Positions 1 to 8,459 of a stretch of 64,000 bases of DNA are shown here, in pieces. The DNA is taken from positions 20,579-84,578 of the forward strand of contig CALJAM010000012.1 in NCBI GenBank assembly GCA_938027685.1. Direction: 5' to 3'. The position numbers were made by a program, and so were the translations under genes. The notes beneath the pieces are model-generated. The model made no database searches, was not told the DNA's origin, and saw only the letters and a list, made by a program, of their open reading frames with translations. This DNA comes from an uncultured Bryobacteraceae bacterium. GTDB taxonomy: Bacteria > Acidobacteriota > Terriglobia > Bryobacterales > Bryobacteraceae. Position 1 is the first letter of the stretch. Each line of letters begins with the position of its first letter.

Positions 1-583
1 CGCGGCCTGCATTGGTGCGATCGCTGGGGCTGGGGAAGACCTCCGCCCCCCAAGTCTGCATGATCATGCGGCGGTACGGCTTCTGCTCGTAACTGATGCG
101 CACCATGTAGACGGTGCACTCCATCTGGAACATGCGGCAGGCTAATGCCAGCGCGCTGCCCCACTGGCCTGCGCCGGTTTCCGTCGCCAGGCGGCGAATG
201 CCCTCACGCTTGTTGTAGTAGGCTTGCGCCACCGCGGTGTTGGGCTTGTGGCTGCCGGCGGGACTAACGCCCTCGTACTTGTAGTAGATGTGAGCCGGCG
301 TGTCGAGGAGCCGCTCCAGACGACGCGCGCGATACAGCGGCGTGGGGCGCCACAGCCGGTAAATGTCCAGCACCTCCCCGGGAATGTCGATTTCGGGTTT
401 GGGTGAGAACTCCTGCTCGATAAGGCCCCGCGGGAAGATGGGCTCGAGCTCGGCGGCCGTGAGCGGCGCGCCGGTGGCCGGATTCAGCGGCGGGGCCAGC
501 GGTTTGCTCAGGTACGGCAGAACGTTCACCCATGCGGAAGGAATCTCGTTTTCAGCAAGCAGAAACTTGGTCAGCTCAGCCAC
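1..583 (-). CDS. trpB: TrpB2-type tryptophan synthase beta chain, partial (3' end outside window)
   Basis: PLP enzyme joining indole and L-serine to make L-tryptophan in the cytoplasm. The first 194 codons are present and the gene runs off the left edge. The N-terminal block [18 protein letters not shown] (about residues 73-90) and [16 protein letters not shown] (about 103-118, PLP lysine near K113) are diagnostic of the TrpB2 subfamily rather than TrpB1. The start is taken as GTG at 583 because GAGGAG lies eight bases upstream and the family's N-terminal sequence begins there. No trpA is adjacent; TrpB2 genes are often unlinked from trpA. The only neighbour seen is the ribosomal/ffh operon on the same strand, 64 bases upstream. 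Confidence 0.93.
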   Translation of the reverse strand, partial: MAELTKFLLAENEIPSAWVNVLPYLSKPLAPPLNPATGAPLTAAELEPIFPRGLIEQEFSPKPEIDIPGEVLDIYRLWRPTPLYRARRLERLLDTPAHIYYKYEGVSPAGSHKPNTAVAQAYYNKREGIRRLATETGAGQWGSALALACRMFQMECTVYMVRISYEQKPYRRMIMQTWGAEVFPSPSDRTNAGR

Positions 584-647
584 AGGATCAGCTCCTCGCT
601 TTGAGTAAATCCCTCATTGTAGAACAGAGCAGGGAAGAGCTGAGAAT

Positions 648-944
648 TCAAGCAGGAGGGGGTCTGCGCCGCACTTGGACGATGGAGCTCACGGAGAGCA
701 GCAGGCTGACGCCGCCCAGCCCGCTGACCGCCCCGCGCAGGTAGCCGCTCGACCACGCCGGCACCCACGCCGCGAAACCGTTCCGCTCCCAGCGCTCCAT
801 CCAGGGGTAGATCAGCAACACCAGACTGGCCAGCAGAGGCGCCACGGCCATGAAGGATGCGAGCAACAGGCGAGCCACGGGCCGTCGAGCGGCGCCCGGG
901 GCAGGCGCCGCGGTGAGCTGGGCCGGGTCGCTTGCTCCGTTCAT
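648..944 (-). CDS. Small two-helix membrane protein, function unknown
   Basis: A 98-residue protein with two hydrophobic stretches, roughly residues 24-44 and 67-87, and a basic C-terminus ending in QVRRRPPPA. Its ATG overlaps the rnhB stop by four bases (ATGA), so it is probably translationally coupled to rnhB and is the last gene of the ffh-rpsP-rplS operon. No domain was recognised. The overlap and the membrane-like composition argue that it is real; its role cannot be inferred from context. Confidence 0.6.
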   Translation of the reverse strand: MNGASDPAQLTAAPAPGAARRPVARLLLASFMAVAPLLASLVLLIYPWMERWERNGFAAWVPAWSSGYLRGAVSGLGGVSLLLSVSSIVQVRRRPPPA

Positions 945-1627
945 GAGCCACCGCCCGCCGCCCAGGGCCGCCGAAGCTGACGCCGTTGCTCGAGCAGCCT
1001 CAGTACGTCAGGAGGGCAGGCTTCGCGGACCGGGCGGTAACTGAAGCGATGCTCCGGCGTCGGTCCGAGACGAGCGAGGGCCGAAAGGTGCTCTGGGCAA
1101 GGATAGCCTTTGTGCCGGGCCAAGCCGTAGCCGGGATAAACCCGATCCCATTCGCGCATGGCGGCATCGCGGGCAACCTTAGCGAGGATCGAGGCAGCCG
1201 CCACCGCCCAGCAACGCTCGTCGGCCTTCTTCAGCGGCAGTTGCGGAATGGGCAGCTCGACGCTCACCGCGTCGAGGATCGCATAATCGGGCTTGCGGGG
1301 GAGCATCTCGATGGCGCGCCGCATCGCCAGCCGCGATGCCTGGAGGATGTTAATGGCGTCTATGACGGCGGCATCCACGTAGGCTATCGCCCATGCTACG
1401 GCACGGGTTCGGATCTCGGCCGCCAAACGTTCGCGCTCATCGGGCGTCAACTGCTTGCTGTCGCGCAGACCGCCCACGGGACGGTCGGGATCTAGGATCA
1501 CCGCGGCAGCATAAACCGGGCCGAACAGGGAGCCGCGACCCGCTTCGTCCGCGCCCGCCACCAAGGCGAAACCTCGGCTGCGCAAGTCCCGCTCGAGATC
1601 GCCCAAGCAGCGGTGTCGAACCCGCAC
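941..1627 (-). CDS. rnhB: Ribonuclease HII
   Basis: Endonuclease that removes RNA from RNA-DNA hybrids and nicks at misincorporated ribonucleotides. The family signature GADEAGRG is at residues 25-32, giving D27 and E28. The further acidic metal ligands are likely D119 (in YAILDAV) and D136 (in KKADER). The AAASILAKVARD block follows, then HKGYPCPEHL, as in all RNase HII proteins. At 228 residues the length is normal. The start is GTG at 1627, seven bases after rplS, with a weak ribosome binding site. Placement directly after rplS is common in bacteria. Confidence 0.95.
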   Translation of the reverse strand: MRVRHRCLGDLERDLRSRGFALVAGADEAGRGSLFGPVYAAAVILDPDRPVGGLRDSKQLTPDERERLAAEIRTRAVAWAIAYVDAAVIDAINILQASRLAMRRAIEMLPRKPDYAILDAVSVELPIPQLPLKKADERCWAVAAASILAKVARDAAMREWDRVYPGYGLARHKGYPCPEHLSALARLGPTPEHRFSYRPVREACPPDVLRLLEQRRQLRRPWAAGGGS

Positions 1628-1634
1628 AGCCGCG

Positions 1635-1982
1635 TCACTCGCGTTCCTTCAGACGCGCCGCCTTGCCCTTCAGACCCCGCAGGTAATAAAGCTTGGCCCG
1701 CCGCACGCGGCCCCGTCGCACGATTTCGATCCTTTCGATGACCGGCGCGTGCAGCGGGAAGATGCGCTCGACACCGTGGCCGAAGCTGATCTTGCGCACG
1801 GTGATGGTCTCCCCCATTCCACGGTTCTTGCGGGCGATCACAGTACCCTCGAAGGGCTGGATGCGTTCCTTGTCACCCTCCTTGATCTTGACGTGTACGC
1901 GCACGGTGTCGCCCGGCTGGATATCGGGCAGGTCGGTGCGCTTGTGTGCGTTCATGAATTTCTCGAGCAAAGCGTTCGTCAT
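1635..1982 (-). CDS. rplS: 50S ribosomal protein L19
   Basis: Large-subunit ribosomal protein located at the 30S-50S interface. The 115-residue product has the complete L19 pattern: [20 protein letters not shown] near residues 21-40, [20 protein letters not shown] near 44-63, and [18 protein letters not shown] followed by [20 protein letters not shown] at the C-terminus. It lies three bases after trmD and seven before rnhB in the rpsP-rimM-trmD-rplS operon. The start is ATG at 1982. Confidence 0.98.
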   Translation of the reverse strand: MTNALLEKFMNAHKRTDLPDIQPGDTVRVHVKIKEGDKERIQPFEGTVIARKNRGMGETITVRKISFGHGVERIFPLHAPVIERIEIVRRGRVRRAKLYYLRGLKGKAARLKERE

Positions 1983-1985
1983 ACG

Positions 1986-2750
1986 CTAATTCCTTCCCAA
2001 CTTAGCAGAAACCTTGCCTTCCGTCTCGGTTCGGGGATCGGGCAGCCGGGCGCCGAAACGCTCGATGAGATCCGGCCGCAGCCGCATCGTTTTTTCCCAG
2101 GCCGCCCGCTGCCGCCAGCGACGGATTTCGGCGTGATTGCCGCTCAGCAACACCTCCGGGACGCGCCAGCCGCGAAATTCCGCCGGCCGCGTGTACTGGG
2201 GACAGTCGAGGATCGGGGGCCCGTCGCCGTTCGTGCTGAAGGACTCGCTGCGTACCGAGGCCTCGTTGCCTACGACTCCGGGCAACAGGCGCGCCACTAC
2301 GTCGATGACGACGGCGGCGGCCAATTCGCCCCCGCTCAGCACGTAGTCCCCGATGGAGATCTCGTCGTCGGCCAGATGCTCCGCCACCCGCTCGTCCACC
2401 CCCTCGTAGCGACCGCAAATCAGCAGCAGCTCGTCGTAGCTTGCCAGCTGACGAGCCAGGTGCTGATTGAAAAGCCGCCCCTGGGCTGAGAGCAAGATGA
2501 CCCGGCGCCCCGCGTGCCGTTCCGGCCAGATCGTCTCGACCGCCTCGAAGATCGGCTCAGGCTTCAGCACCATGCCCTCGCCGCCGCCGAACGGCCGGTC
2601 GTCCACCGTACGATGGCGGTCATGGGCGAAGTCGCGCAGGTTGTGGATGCGCACTTCGAAAAGCCCAGCCTTGAGGGCGCGCGCCACCACGCCGTGATCG
2701 AGCGGCCCCCGGAAGAAGTCCGGGAAGATGGTCAGCACATGGAAGGTCAC
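1986..2750 (-). CDS. trmD: tRNA (guanine-37-N1)-methyltransferase
   Basis: SPOUT-fold enzyme that methylates G37 of tRNAs from S-adenosylmethionine and so prevents +1 frameshifting. The N-terminus FHVLTIFPDFF, the segment GGGEGMVLKPEPIF and the knot motif YVLSGGELAAAVVIDVVARL followed by PGVVGN are all typical. At 254 residues the length is normal. The GTG start at 2750 sits in a GTGA overlap with the rimM stop codon, so the two are translationally coupled. Confidence 0.97.
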   Translation of the reverse strand: MTFHVLTIFPDFFRGPLDHGVVARALKAGLFEVRIHNLRDFAHDRHRTVDDRPFGGGEGMVLKPEPIFEAVETIWPERHAGRRVILLSAQGRLFNQHLARQLASYDELLLICGRYEGVDERVAEHLADDEISIGDYVLSGGELAAAVVIDVVARLLPGVVGNEASVRSESFSTNGDGPPILDCPQYTRPAEFRGWRVPEVLLSGNHAEIRRWRQRAAWEKTMRLRPDLIERFGARLPDPRTETEGKVSAKLGRN

Positions 2751-3331
2751 GACCGATTCAAATCCTCGAGTCCCTCAGGCAGTTCGACCAAGATGCGACG
2801 CTGTTCGGGCTCGATTGCGACGCAGATCGAGCGGGCGAACGGGACCAGCAGGGGCTCTCCGCCTGTTTCGCCGGTCACCTCCAGCAGCGGAGTGCCGCCC
2901 GTTTCGATCCAATCCGTGACCACGCCCAAGCTGCGGCCGCCGGAACGCTCGACAACCTCACAACCGACGAGGTCCGCCGTGTAATACTCGCCTTCGGGGG
3001 CGGGCGGACGCTCGCTCAAAGGCACGCACAAGGAGGCGCCGGCCAGAGGCTCGGCCTGGCCGATCGAGTCGATCCCGCGCAGCTTCACGATGACGCGCTC
3101 CCCGTGGGGACGGACGAACTCGATATCGGCCGGCGCAGGCTCATTGGGCGACTGCGGCCCGACGATGAATACGCGGCGCAGCTCCTGCAGTCGCCCCAGC
3201 CGATCGGTGCACGGGTCTGCAATCAAGGCCCCGCGGTTTCCCCACGGCCTCGCCAGCACGGCTACAGTGCTCCAGCCTCTCGGGTGCGAATTCAGACCTC
3301 GACCTCCCCCTGCCGGCCGGGCGTCCCGCAC
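2747..3331 (-). CDS. rimM: Ribosome maturation factor RimM
   Basis: Assembly factor that binds S19 and helps mature the 30S head. The N-terminal RimM barrel starts at VAVLARPWGNRGALIADP and the C-terminal PRC-barrel includes GEYYTADLVGCEVVE and LGVVTDWIETGGTPLLEV, ending with VPFARSICVAIEPEQRRI. The start is uncertain: GTG at 3331 gives 194 residues with about 20 extra at the front and no clear ribosome binding site, and no better start was found before the conserved region. Its position between khpA and trmD supports the call. Confidence 0.92.
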   Translation of the reverse strand: MRDARPAGGGRGLNSHPRGWSTVAVLARPWGNRGALIADPCTDRLGRLQELRRVFIVGPQSPNEPAPADIEFVRPHGERVIVKLRGIDSIGQAEPLAGASLCVPLSERPPAPEGEYYTADLVGCEVVERSGGRSLGVVTDWIETGGTPLLEVTGETGGEPLLVPFARSICVAIEPEQRRILVELPEGLEDLNRS

Positions 3332-3372
3332 GGTCTTTCTGCGCCGTCACCGGAGCGAGGCGAGCGGAACCA

Positions 3373-3612
3373 CTACTCCAGAATTTCCAGCGTGAAACGC
3401 CGGTTCAGCTTCATTCCGGCCGCGCCCAGGATGGTGCGGATGGAGCGCGCCGTCCGGCCCTGTTTGCCGATCACCTTGCCCAGGTCGCTAGGTGCGACTT
3501 TCAGTTCGAGCACGGTGACCTGCTCCCCTTGTACTTCGCGGACGGACACTTGGTCGGGGATGTCGACCAGAGCCTTCGCAATGTCCTCCACTAACTGTTT
3601 CATCCCGGCCAT
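3373..3612 (-). CDS. khpA: KH-domain RNA-binding protein KhpA
   Basis: A 79-residue single KH-domain protein. The GxxG loop is in [19 protein letters not shown] (roughly residues 44-62). KhpA-type proteins bind RNA, usually as a partner of KhpB/Jag, and affect cell envelope and division genes. The gene sits between rpsP and rimM, its usual location. The ATG at 3612 has GGAGG seven bases upstream; a second in-frame ATG is three codons later (MKQLVEDI). Confidence 0.92.
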   Translation of the reverse strand: MAGMKQLVEDIAKALVDIPDQVSVREVQGEQVTVLELKVAPSDLGKVIGKQGRTARSIRTILGAAGMKLNRRFTLEILE

Positions 3613-3675
3613 CCCCTGAGCCTCCTGTACTCTGCCTCAATCATAGCACCCTTACGGGCGGAACCGTAAGCGGCT

Positions 3676-3933
3676 TTAGTTGGCAGAGGACTCGGCCGGG
3701 GCCGGATGGCGGGCCAGCAGCCGCGCGACCGTGTCGGAGAGCTGGGCGCCGTGTCGGCGCCAGTGCTCGATCCGCTCGTAGTTGAGACGGACCTCGGGCG
3801 GATCCTTGCGCGGGTCGTAGGTTCCGACGACCTCGATCGCCTTGCTGTCGCGCGCCCGCTCCTTCTCGATAACCACCACACGAAAGAACGGCTTTTTCTT
3901 GGCGCCGAAACGCGCCAGTCGGATCATCAGCAT
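3676..3933 (-). CDS. rpsP: 30S ribosomal protein S16
   Basis: Small-subunit ribosomal protein. The 85-residue sequence begins MLMIRLARFGAKKKPFFRVVV and continues with VGTYDPRKDPPEVRLNYERI and HWRRHGAQLSDTVARLL, the standard S16 order. It lies 42 bases after ffh and 63 before khpA. An AGGACAGG ribosome binding site precedes the ATG at 3933. Confidence 0.98.
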   Translation of the reverse strand: MLMIRLARFGAKKKPFFRVVVIEKERARDSKAIEVVGTYDPRKDPPEVRLNYERIEHWRRHGAQLSDTVARLLARHPAPAESSAN

Positions 3934-3975
3934 AGTCTGCCTGTCCTCGATTCTTTCAACGAAGGCCGTCCCGTC

Positions 3976-5328
3976 TCAAGCCGGGGGTTGCAGACCGGGA
4001 AACGGCCATTTGAACTTGCCCATGCGCTTGCCGAGAAGCCCTCCGGAGAGGCTCTTCATCATTTTGCGCATCTGGGCGTATTCCTTGAGCAGCCGGTTGA
4101 CCTCCTGTACCGTGGTGCCGCTGCCGCGGGCGATGCGCCGCCGCCGCGAGCCGTTGATGATCATGTGGTTGGCTCGCTCCTCCGGCGTCATCGAATCGAT
4201 GATCGCCACTACCCGCGTGATCTCCTTCTCGTCGATCTCCACGTTCTTCAGGCCTTTCAGCGGCCCGAACTGCGGAATCATGGAAAGCAGCGACTCGAGC
4301 GGCCCGAGCTTACGCAGCTGCCGGAGCTGATCGCGGAAGTCCTCGAGCGTGAACTCGTTTTCCAGCAGCTTGCGCTGCATCTCCTCGGCCTTCCGTTGAT
4401 CGATGGTCTGCTCGACCTTCTCGATGATCGAGAGTACGTCGCCCATGCCCAGGATGCGGGAGGCGATACGATCCGGATGGAAGGGTTCCAGCGCGTCGAA
4501 CCGCTCGCCCGTACCCACCAGCTTGATGGGCTGACCGGTGACGCTGCGGATCGAGAGCGCTGCGCCCCCGCGCGCGTCGCCGTCCATCTTGGTCAGAATC
4601 ACGCCGGTGATGCCCAGCCGCTTGTGAAACTCCTCGGCCGAGCGGACCGCGTCCTGTCCGGTCATGGCATCGGCGACGAACAGCACTTCCGTGGGCGCCA
4701 GGACTGCCTTGAGCTGCTCGAGTTCGGCCATCAACTGGTCGTCTATGTGCAGCCGGCCGGCGGTGTCGACGAGCAGGACATCGCGACCGCTCAGGGCGGC
4801 TTCGCGACGGGCTGCACGGGCCAGCTCCAGCGGATCGGCGGCTGCCGCGTCAAAAACGGGCAGCCCGAGTTGCCGCCCGATAACGCTCAACTGCTCGCGT
4901 GCAGCCGGCCGGTAGACGTCCACCGAGACCATCAGCGGGCTGTGACCTTCCCGCGAAAGCATCCGCGCCAGCTTACCGGTCGTCGTGGTCTTGCCTGAGC
5001 CCTGCAGGCCTACCAGCAGCATGACCGTAGGTGGCTCGTTCGAGAAGCGCAGGCGCGCCTGATGGCTCCCGAGCATCTTGATCAGTTCGTCCCGAACGAT
5101 CTTGATGACTTGCTGGGCAGGGGAGAAGGCGGTGAGTACTTCCTGCCCCTGGGCCTTGCGCCGCACGTCCTCGATGAACTGCCTGACGACGCGGAAATGG
5201 ACATCGGCCTCCAGCAAGGCGACGCGAATCTCGCGGAGAGCCGCCTCCATGTTGGCCTCCGTGAGCTTCCCCTCGCCGCGCAGGTTCTTGAAAATGCGCT
5301 GGAGCTTCTCCGATAAGTTCTCGAACAT
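3976..5328 (-). CDS. ffh: Signal recognition particle protein Ffh (SRP54)
   Basis: GTPase that binds signal sequences of nascent inner-membrane proteins with 4.5S RNA and delivers them to FtsY. The 450-residue product starts MFENLSEKLQRIFKNLRG (N domain). The G domain has GLQGSGKTTTTGKLA (P-loop), DVYRPAAREQL and LLVDTAGRLH. The C-terminal M domain carries the NGSRRRRIARGSG RNA-binding motif. The frame stays open upstream to 5451, but the family start is the ATG at 5328, and a -10 box lies about 66 bases upstream of it. It is the first gene of the rpsP-rplS operon. Confidence 0.97.
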   Translation of the reverse strand: MFENLSEKLQRIFKNLRGEGKLTEANMEAALREIRVALLEADVHFRVVRQFIEDVRRKAQGQEVLTAFSPAQQVIKIVRDELIKMLGSHQARLRFSNEPPTVMLLVGLQGSGKTTTTGKLARMLSREGHSPLMVSVDVYRPAAREQLSVIGRQLGLPVFDAAAADPLELARAARREAALSGRDVLLVDTAGRLHIDDQLMAELEQLKAVLAPTEVLFVADAMTGQDAVRSAEEFHKRLGITGVILTKMDGDARGGAALSIRSVTGQPIKLVGTGERFDALEPFHPDRIASRILGMGDVLSIIEKVEQTIDQRKAEEMQRKLLENEFTLEDFRDQLRQLRKLGPLESLLSMIPQFGPLKGLKNVEIDEKEITRVVAIIDSMTPEERANHMIINGSRRRRIARGSGTTVQEVNRLLKEYAQMRKMMKSLSGGLLGKRMGKFKWPFPGLQPPA

Positions 5329-5394
5329 GGCGGGAAGCCTTCGCTGCCGCCGGAGCGAACTGTCTCCGGGGCGCCGCTGCGGGCCGGCTCTTTC

Positions 5395-5400
5395 ATTATA
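5395..5400 (-). promoter_or_regulatory. -10 element of ffh operon promoter
   Basis: On the minus strand this reads TATAAT, a perfect sigma-70 -10 hexamer, about 66 bases before the ffh ATG. No TTGACA-like -35 is visible at 16-18 bases spacing. Position and lone divergent intergenic location support it. Confidence 0.55.
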
Positions 5401-5464
5401 GAGGACATTCAGCTCACGACGCGGGCTGTGCCCGGACTGAAACAAACCCACTTCACGCCGATGC

Positions 5465-5470
5465 TAAGAT
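5465..5470 (+). promoter_or_regulatory. -10-like element directly before exosortase start
   Basis: TAAGAT ends seven bases before the ATG at 5478. Transcription would begin at or next to the start codon, and no Shine-Dalgarno sequence is present, so a leaderless transcript is likely. No good -35 is seen. Confidence 0.4.
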
Positions 5471-5477
5471 TGATCCG

Positions 5478-6386
5478 ATGGGCGACCGGCGGCCACCCGA
5501 ACTTGCAGCCGAAGAAGCTTCGCCGCCGCAACAGGTGCGGACCATTCCTTGGGGCGCCGTAGCTTGGTATGCCCTCCTGCTCGTAGCCCTTTACGCTCCC
5601 GTGCTGGCCCGCATGGCCTACGAATGGGCCACCGTCGAGGAGATGGGACACGGATTTCTTGTATTTCCCGTGGCCGGTTACATCGTATGGCGGCGACGGC
5701 ACGAGTTGCCGATGGGCTTGCGTCCGGATGCCCGCGGCCTGCTGCTGGTCGTCTGGGGATTCATCCAGCTCGTGCTGGGCACGGCGGGAGCCGATTTCTT
5801 TGTCGCCCGCACGGCCTTTCTGGTTTCCCTGGCGGGAGTACTCTGGAGCCTCGGCGGCCGCGAGCTTCTGCGGTGGCTGGCTTTTCCCTTTTTTCTGTTG
5901 CTCTTCAGCATACGCATCCCGCTTTTCATTTACAGCCAGATCACCTTGCCGCTTCAGTTACTGGCGAGCCGGATCGCCGAGTTCGGGCTGACGTTGCTGG
6001 GAATTCCGGTTTTGCGAGAGGGCAACATCCTCGAGCTCGCCAGCCAGAGACTTTCCGTCGTAGAGGCGTGCAGCGGCATCCGCTCGCTGGTTTCGCTTAT
6101 GTTCGTGGCGCTGGTCTATGGCTACTTTTTCGAGCGCAGGCGATGGGTGCGCGCGGTGTTGGCTTTGGCGGCCGCGCCGCTCGCCATTGTGACGAACTCG
6201 GGCCGGGTCATGATGACAGGGATTCTGAGCGAATACAATCCGGCGCTTACCCGCGGCCTGTTTCACGACATCGAGGGCTGGCTGGTCTTCCTGGCGGCTT
6301 TGGCGGGATTGTTGCTCACTCACCGGCTCCTTACAGCCGTTGAACGCCGGCTCAGGCAGGGGAGGAATGCCTCGGTTCTTGCGTAG
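5478..6386 (+). CDS. xrt: Exosortase (EpsH/XrtA-like transmembrane peptidase)
   Basis: Integral membrane cysteine transpeptidase that in other bacteria processes PEP-CTERM-type sorting signals and is often linked to exopolysaccharide export. The 302-residue protein has about eight hydrophobic segments. The proposed catalytic residues are in the expected order: C198 in VEACSGIRSL, R243 in NSGRVMMTG and H263 in GLFHDIEGW. Its 3' end overlaps the next gene, an EpsI-like partner. No PEP-CTERM substrate and no EPS glycosyltransferase genes are seen in the window, so the substrate lies elsewhere. The exact exosortase subtype cannot be settled from motifs alone. Confidence 0.93.
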   Translation: MGDRRPPELAAEEASPPQQVRTIPWGAVAWYALLLVALYAPVLARMAYEWATVEEMGHGFLVFPVAGYIVWRRRHELPMGLRPDARGLLLVVWGFIQLVLGTAGADFFVARTAFLVSLAGVLWSLGGRELLRWLAFPFFLLLFSIRIPLFIYSQITLPLQLLASRIAEFGLTLLGIPVLREGNILELASQRLSVVEACSGIRSLVSLMFVALVYGYFFERRRWVRAVLALAAAPLAIVTNSGRVMMTGILSEYNPALTRGLFHDIEGWLVFLAALAGLLLTHRLLTAVERRLRQGRNASVLA

Positions 6387-7020
6387 CCGTCAGGGGCAGG
6401 TCCTCAGTCTTCTGCTGATCGTCCAGATCGCGGCCTTTCATGCCATGCCGCGCAGCGAAGCCGTGCCCCTGGCACGACCCTTCGAGGAGTTCCCGGTCGA
6501 GCGAGAAGGCTGGAAGTTGCTTGCCGATGTTCCCATCGAGGAGGAAGTCCAGGCGCTACTCAAGGCCGACGATACGCTGAACCGTGTGTACCAGGATCCG
6601 GCCACCGGGGCGGCGCTGAGTTTGTTCGTGGCCTATTTCCGCTCGCAGCGTGCAGGCGCCACGACTCACTCTCCACGGGTCTGCCTGCCCGGGGCGGGCT
6701 GGCAGACACGCGATGCGCGCGTCGTGCCGCTGGTGCTGCCCGGCGGCCGCACCATCCGCGTCAACCGCTGGATCGTCACGCGGGACGCGAACCGCAGCGT
6801 AGTGCTTTATTGGTTCCAGACCTCGCGCCGCGTCGTGGCCAACGAGTATGTGAACAAGTTTTACCTGATGCTGGATTCCATCCGCTACCGGCGCAGCGAC
6901 GCGGCTTTCGTACGCGTGGTTTCGCCGGTCGAAGACGGGCGGGACGCGGTGGCCGAAGAAGCCGCGGTGCGGATGGTGGGGGCCTTCTTCGATACGCTGC
7001 GCACCTTCCTGCCCGAGTAA
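6367..7020 (+). CDS. epsI: EpsI-like exosortase-associated protein
   Basis: The product has one N-terminal membrane anchor (about residues 9-25 from the chosen start) and an extracytoplasmic domain with the conserved THSPRVCLPGAGW motif of EpsI proteins, found fused to or next to exosortases. It acts with exosortase in processing or polymer export, by family association only. The start is ambiguous: ATG 6367 has GGAGG almost touching it, and TTG 6340 is an in-frame alternative giving 226 residues. Both overlap the exosortase gene, which implies coupled translation. Confidence 0.85.
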   Translation: MPRFLRSRQGQVLSLLLIVQIAAFHAMPRSEAVPLARPFEEFPVEREGWKLLADVPIEEEVQALLKADDTLNRVYQDPATGAALSLFVAYFRSQRAGATTHSPRVCLPGAGWQTRDARVVPLVLPGGRTIRVNRWIVTRDANRSVVLYWFQTSRRVVANEYVNKFYLMLDSIRYRRSDAAFVRVVSPVEDGRDAVAEEAAVRMVGAFFDTLRTFLPE

Positions 7021-7035
7021 TTCGGCGCTGTCCGA

Positions 7036-8352
7036 TCACGCCAGCCGCGGGGGCTTGCCGACCACTTTGAAGGCCTTCTCGTCGAAATAGAGAATGCGGC
7101 CCTCGCGGTAAGAGTGCACGGCCATGGTAATCAATACCTGCGCGCAGGCCGCGGTCTCGACGTCCAGCGTCGGCTTCTGCCGCGTCCGGATGCAATCCAG
7201 GAAGTTGGTGGCGTGTGTGATCATGACATCTTTCTGCTCGACCGGCACCTTGACTTCCTGATCGCCGAACTTGGCCTTGTACTCCTCGTCGATGACACGC
7301 CGCTCGGGGCGCAGAATGATGTACTCGGTCGGCCTTTCGAACTGCCCGTGCTCGACCATGATGATGGTGCCCAGGTGGCCGCGAATGAGGCCGGGAATGT
7401 GTTGTGAGTTGGCCATGGAGGAAGTCAGCACGACGGTGTGCCCCTGTGCATATTCGGCGATCAGGTGGAAGGTATCAGGCACTTCACGGCCGTCCTTGAA
7501 GACGCTGATCGTGCCCCCTGCCATGACCTTGTAGGGATATTGCGGCCGGTTCCAGCAGATGTTCAGAGGAGCCGCCACGTGGAAGAACAGGTCAGTCGCG
7601 ATGCCGCCCGAGTAATCCCAGTACTTGCGGAAGCGGAAGAAGCGATCGGGATCCCAGGGGCGCTTGGGCGCCGGCCCCAGCCACATCTTCCAGTCGATGT
7701 AATTCTCGCCGCTCTTGTCCGGTCCCGCTTCGGGATCGATCTTCCAGTTCCACTCGCCCTCCCGCGAGTTGCGGTGGTAAGAGCCCTGGCTCATGATCAT
7801 CGGCCCGATCGCTCCGTCCGCGATGAGCTTCTTCGCCTTCCACCATTGGTCGCCCGAGGTAGTCTGCGAGCCCACCTGGAGCACGCGCTTAGTCTCGCGC
7901 ACGGTGTTGATAAGCTGACGGACCTCCTCGATGGTGTGGCACATGGGCTTTTCGAGGTAGACGTCCTTGCCCCGATCCATAGCCTCGAGCGCCATGCGGG
8001 CGTGCCAATGGTCGGGCGTGGCGATGATCACCGCGTCCACGTCGTTGCGGTTGAGGACTTCGCGATAGTCCAGGTAGCCGTCGCACTTGTGCGCTTCCTT
8101 GGCCGCGTTGAGCCGCTTCTGGTAGACGTCGCAAACCGCAACAATTTGGCAGGAATTGTTTTGGGCGCCGATCTTGGCGAACACGCGGGCCAGGTACGAA
8201 CCGCGCCCGCCCATGCCGATCACGCCTAGATTGATACGGTCGTTGGCCCCGATGACCCGCCCCTGGGCAGGCCGCGTGCGGGCCAGGGTGCGCCCGGCCA
8301 GGCCGAGGGCCGTGGTGCTCATCAGGAAATGTCTGCGGTTGCTCTCCGACAT
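7036..8352 (-). CDS. Tat-exported Gfo/Idh/MocA-family oxidoreductase
   Basis: NAD(P)-dependent sugar or cyclitol dehydrogenase family. The N-terminus has a twin-arginine signal ([17 protein letters not shown]6-R7), so the protein is predicted to be exported folded with its cofactor. The Rossmann motif is [11 protein letters not shown] (about 43-53), followed by the conserved [11 protein letters not shown] (EKP) motif and a C-terminal Gfo/Idh/MocA fold with [11 protein letters not shown]. At 438 residues the length is typical of the exported group. It converges on epsI with a 15-base gap. Substrate unknown; a second, related protein is at 53560-54960. Confidence 0.9.
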   Translation of the reverse strand: MSESNRRHFLMSTTALGLAGRTLARTRPAQGRVIGANDRINLGVIGMGGRGSYLARVFAKIGAQNNSCQIVAVCDVYQKRLNAAKEAHKCDGYLDYREVLNRNDVDAVIIATPDHWHARMALEAMDRGKDVYLEKPMCHTIEEVRQLINTVRETKRVLQVGSQTTSGDQWWKAKKLIADGAIGPMIMSQGSYHRNSREGEWNWKIDPEAGPDKSGENYIDWKMWLGPAPKRPWDPDRFFRFRKYWDYSGGIATDLFFHVAAPLNICWNRPQYPYKVMAGGTISVFKDGREVPDTFHLIAEYAQGHTVVLTSSMANSQHIPGLIRGHLGTIIMVEHGQFERPTEYIILRPERRVIDEEYKAKFGDQEVKVPVEQKDVMITHATNFLDCIRTRQKPTLDVETAACAQVLITMAVHSYREGRILYFDEKAFKVVGKPPRLA

Positions 8353-8459
8353 GACTCCCGTTCCCGGATAAGATTTCTTCTGCGCCTTGGATGGAATTCG
8401 AAGGCGGCAACCCTATTGTAAGCGTGTCGTCGCCGCGGGGTCAAAGGGCTTCGTTTCCC

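Noticed and set aside
3706..4998. A 430-codon open frame on the + strand opposite ffh
   Set aside because: It is the antisense of a gene with complete SRP54 motifs; no family match and high-GC shadow composition.
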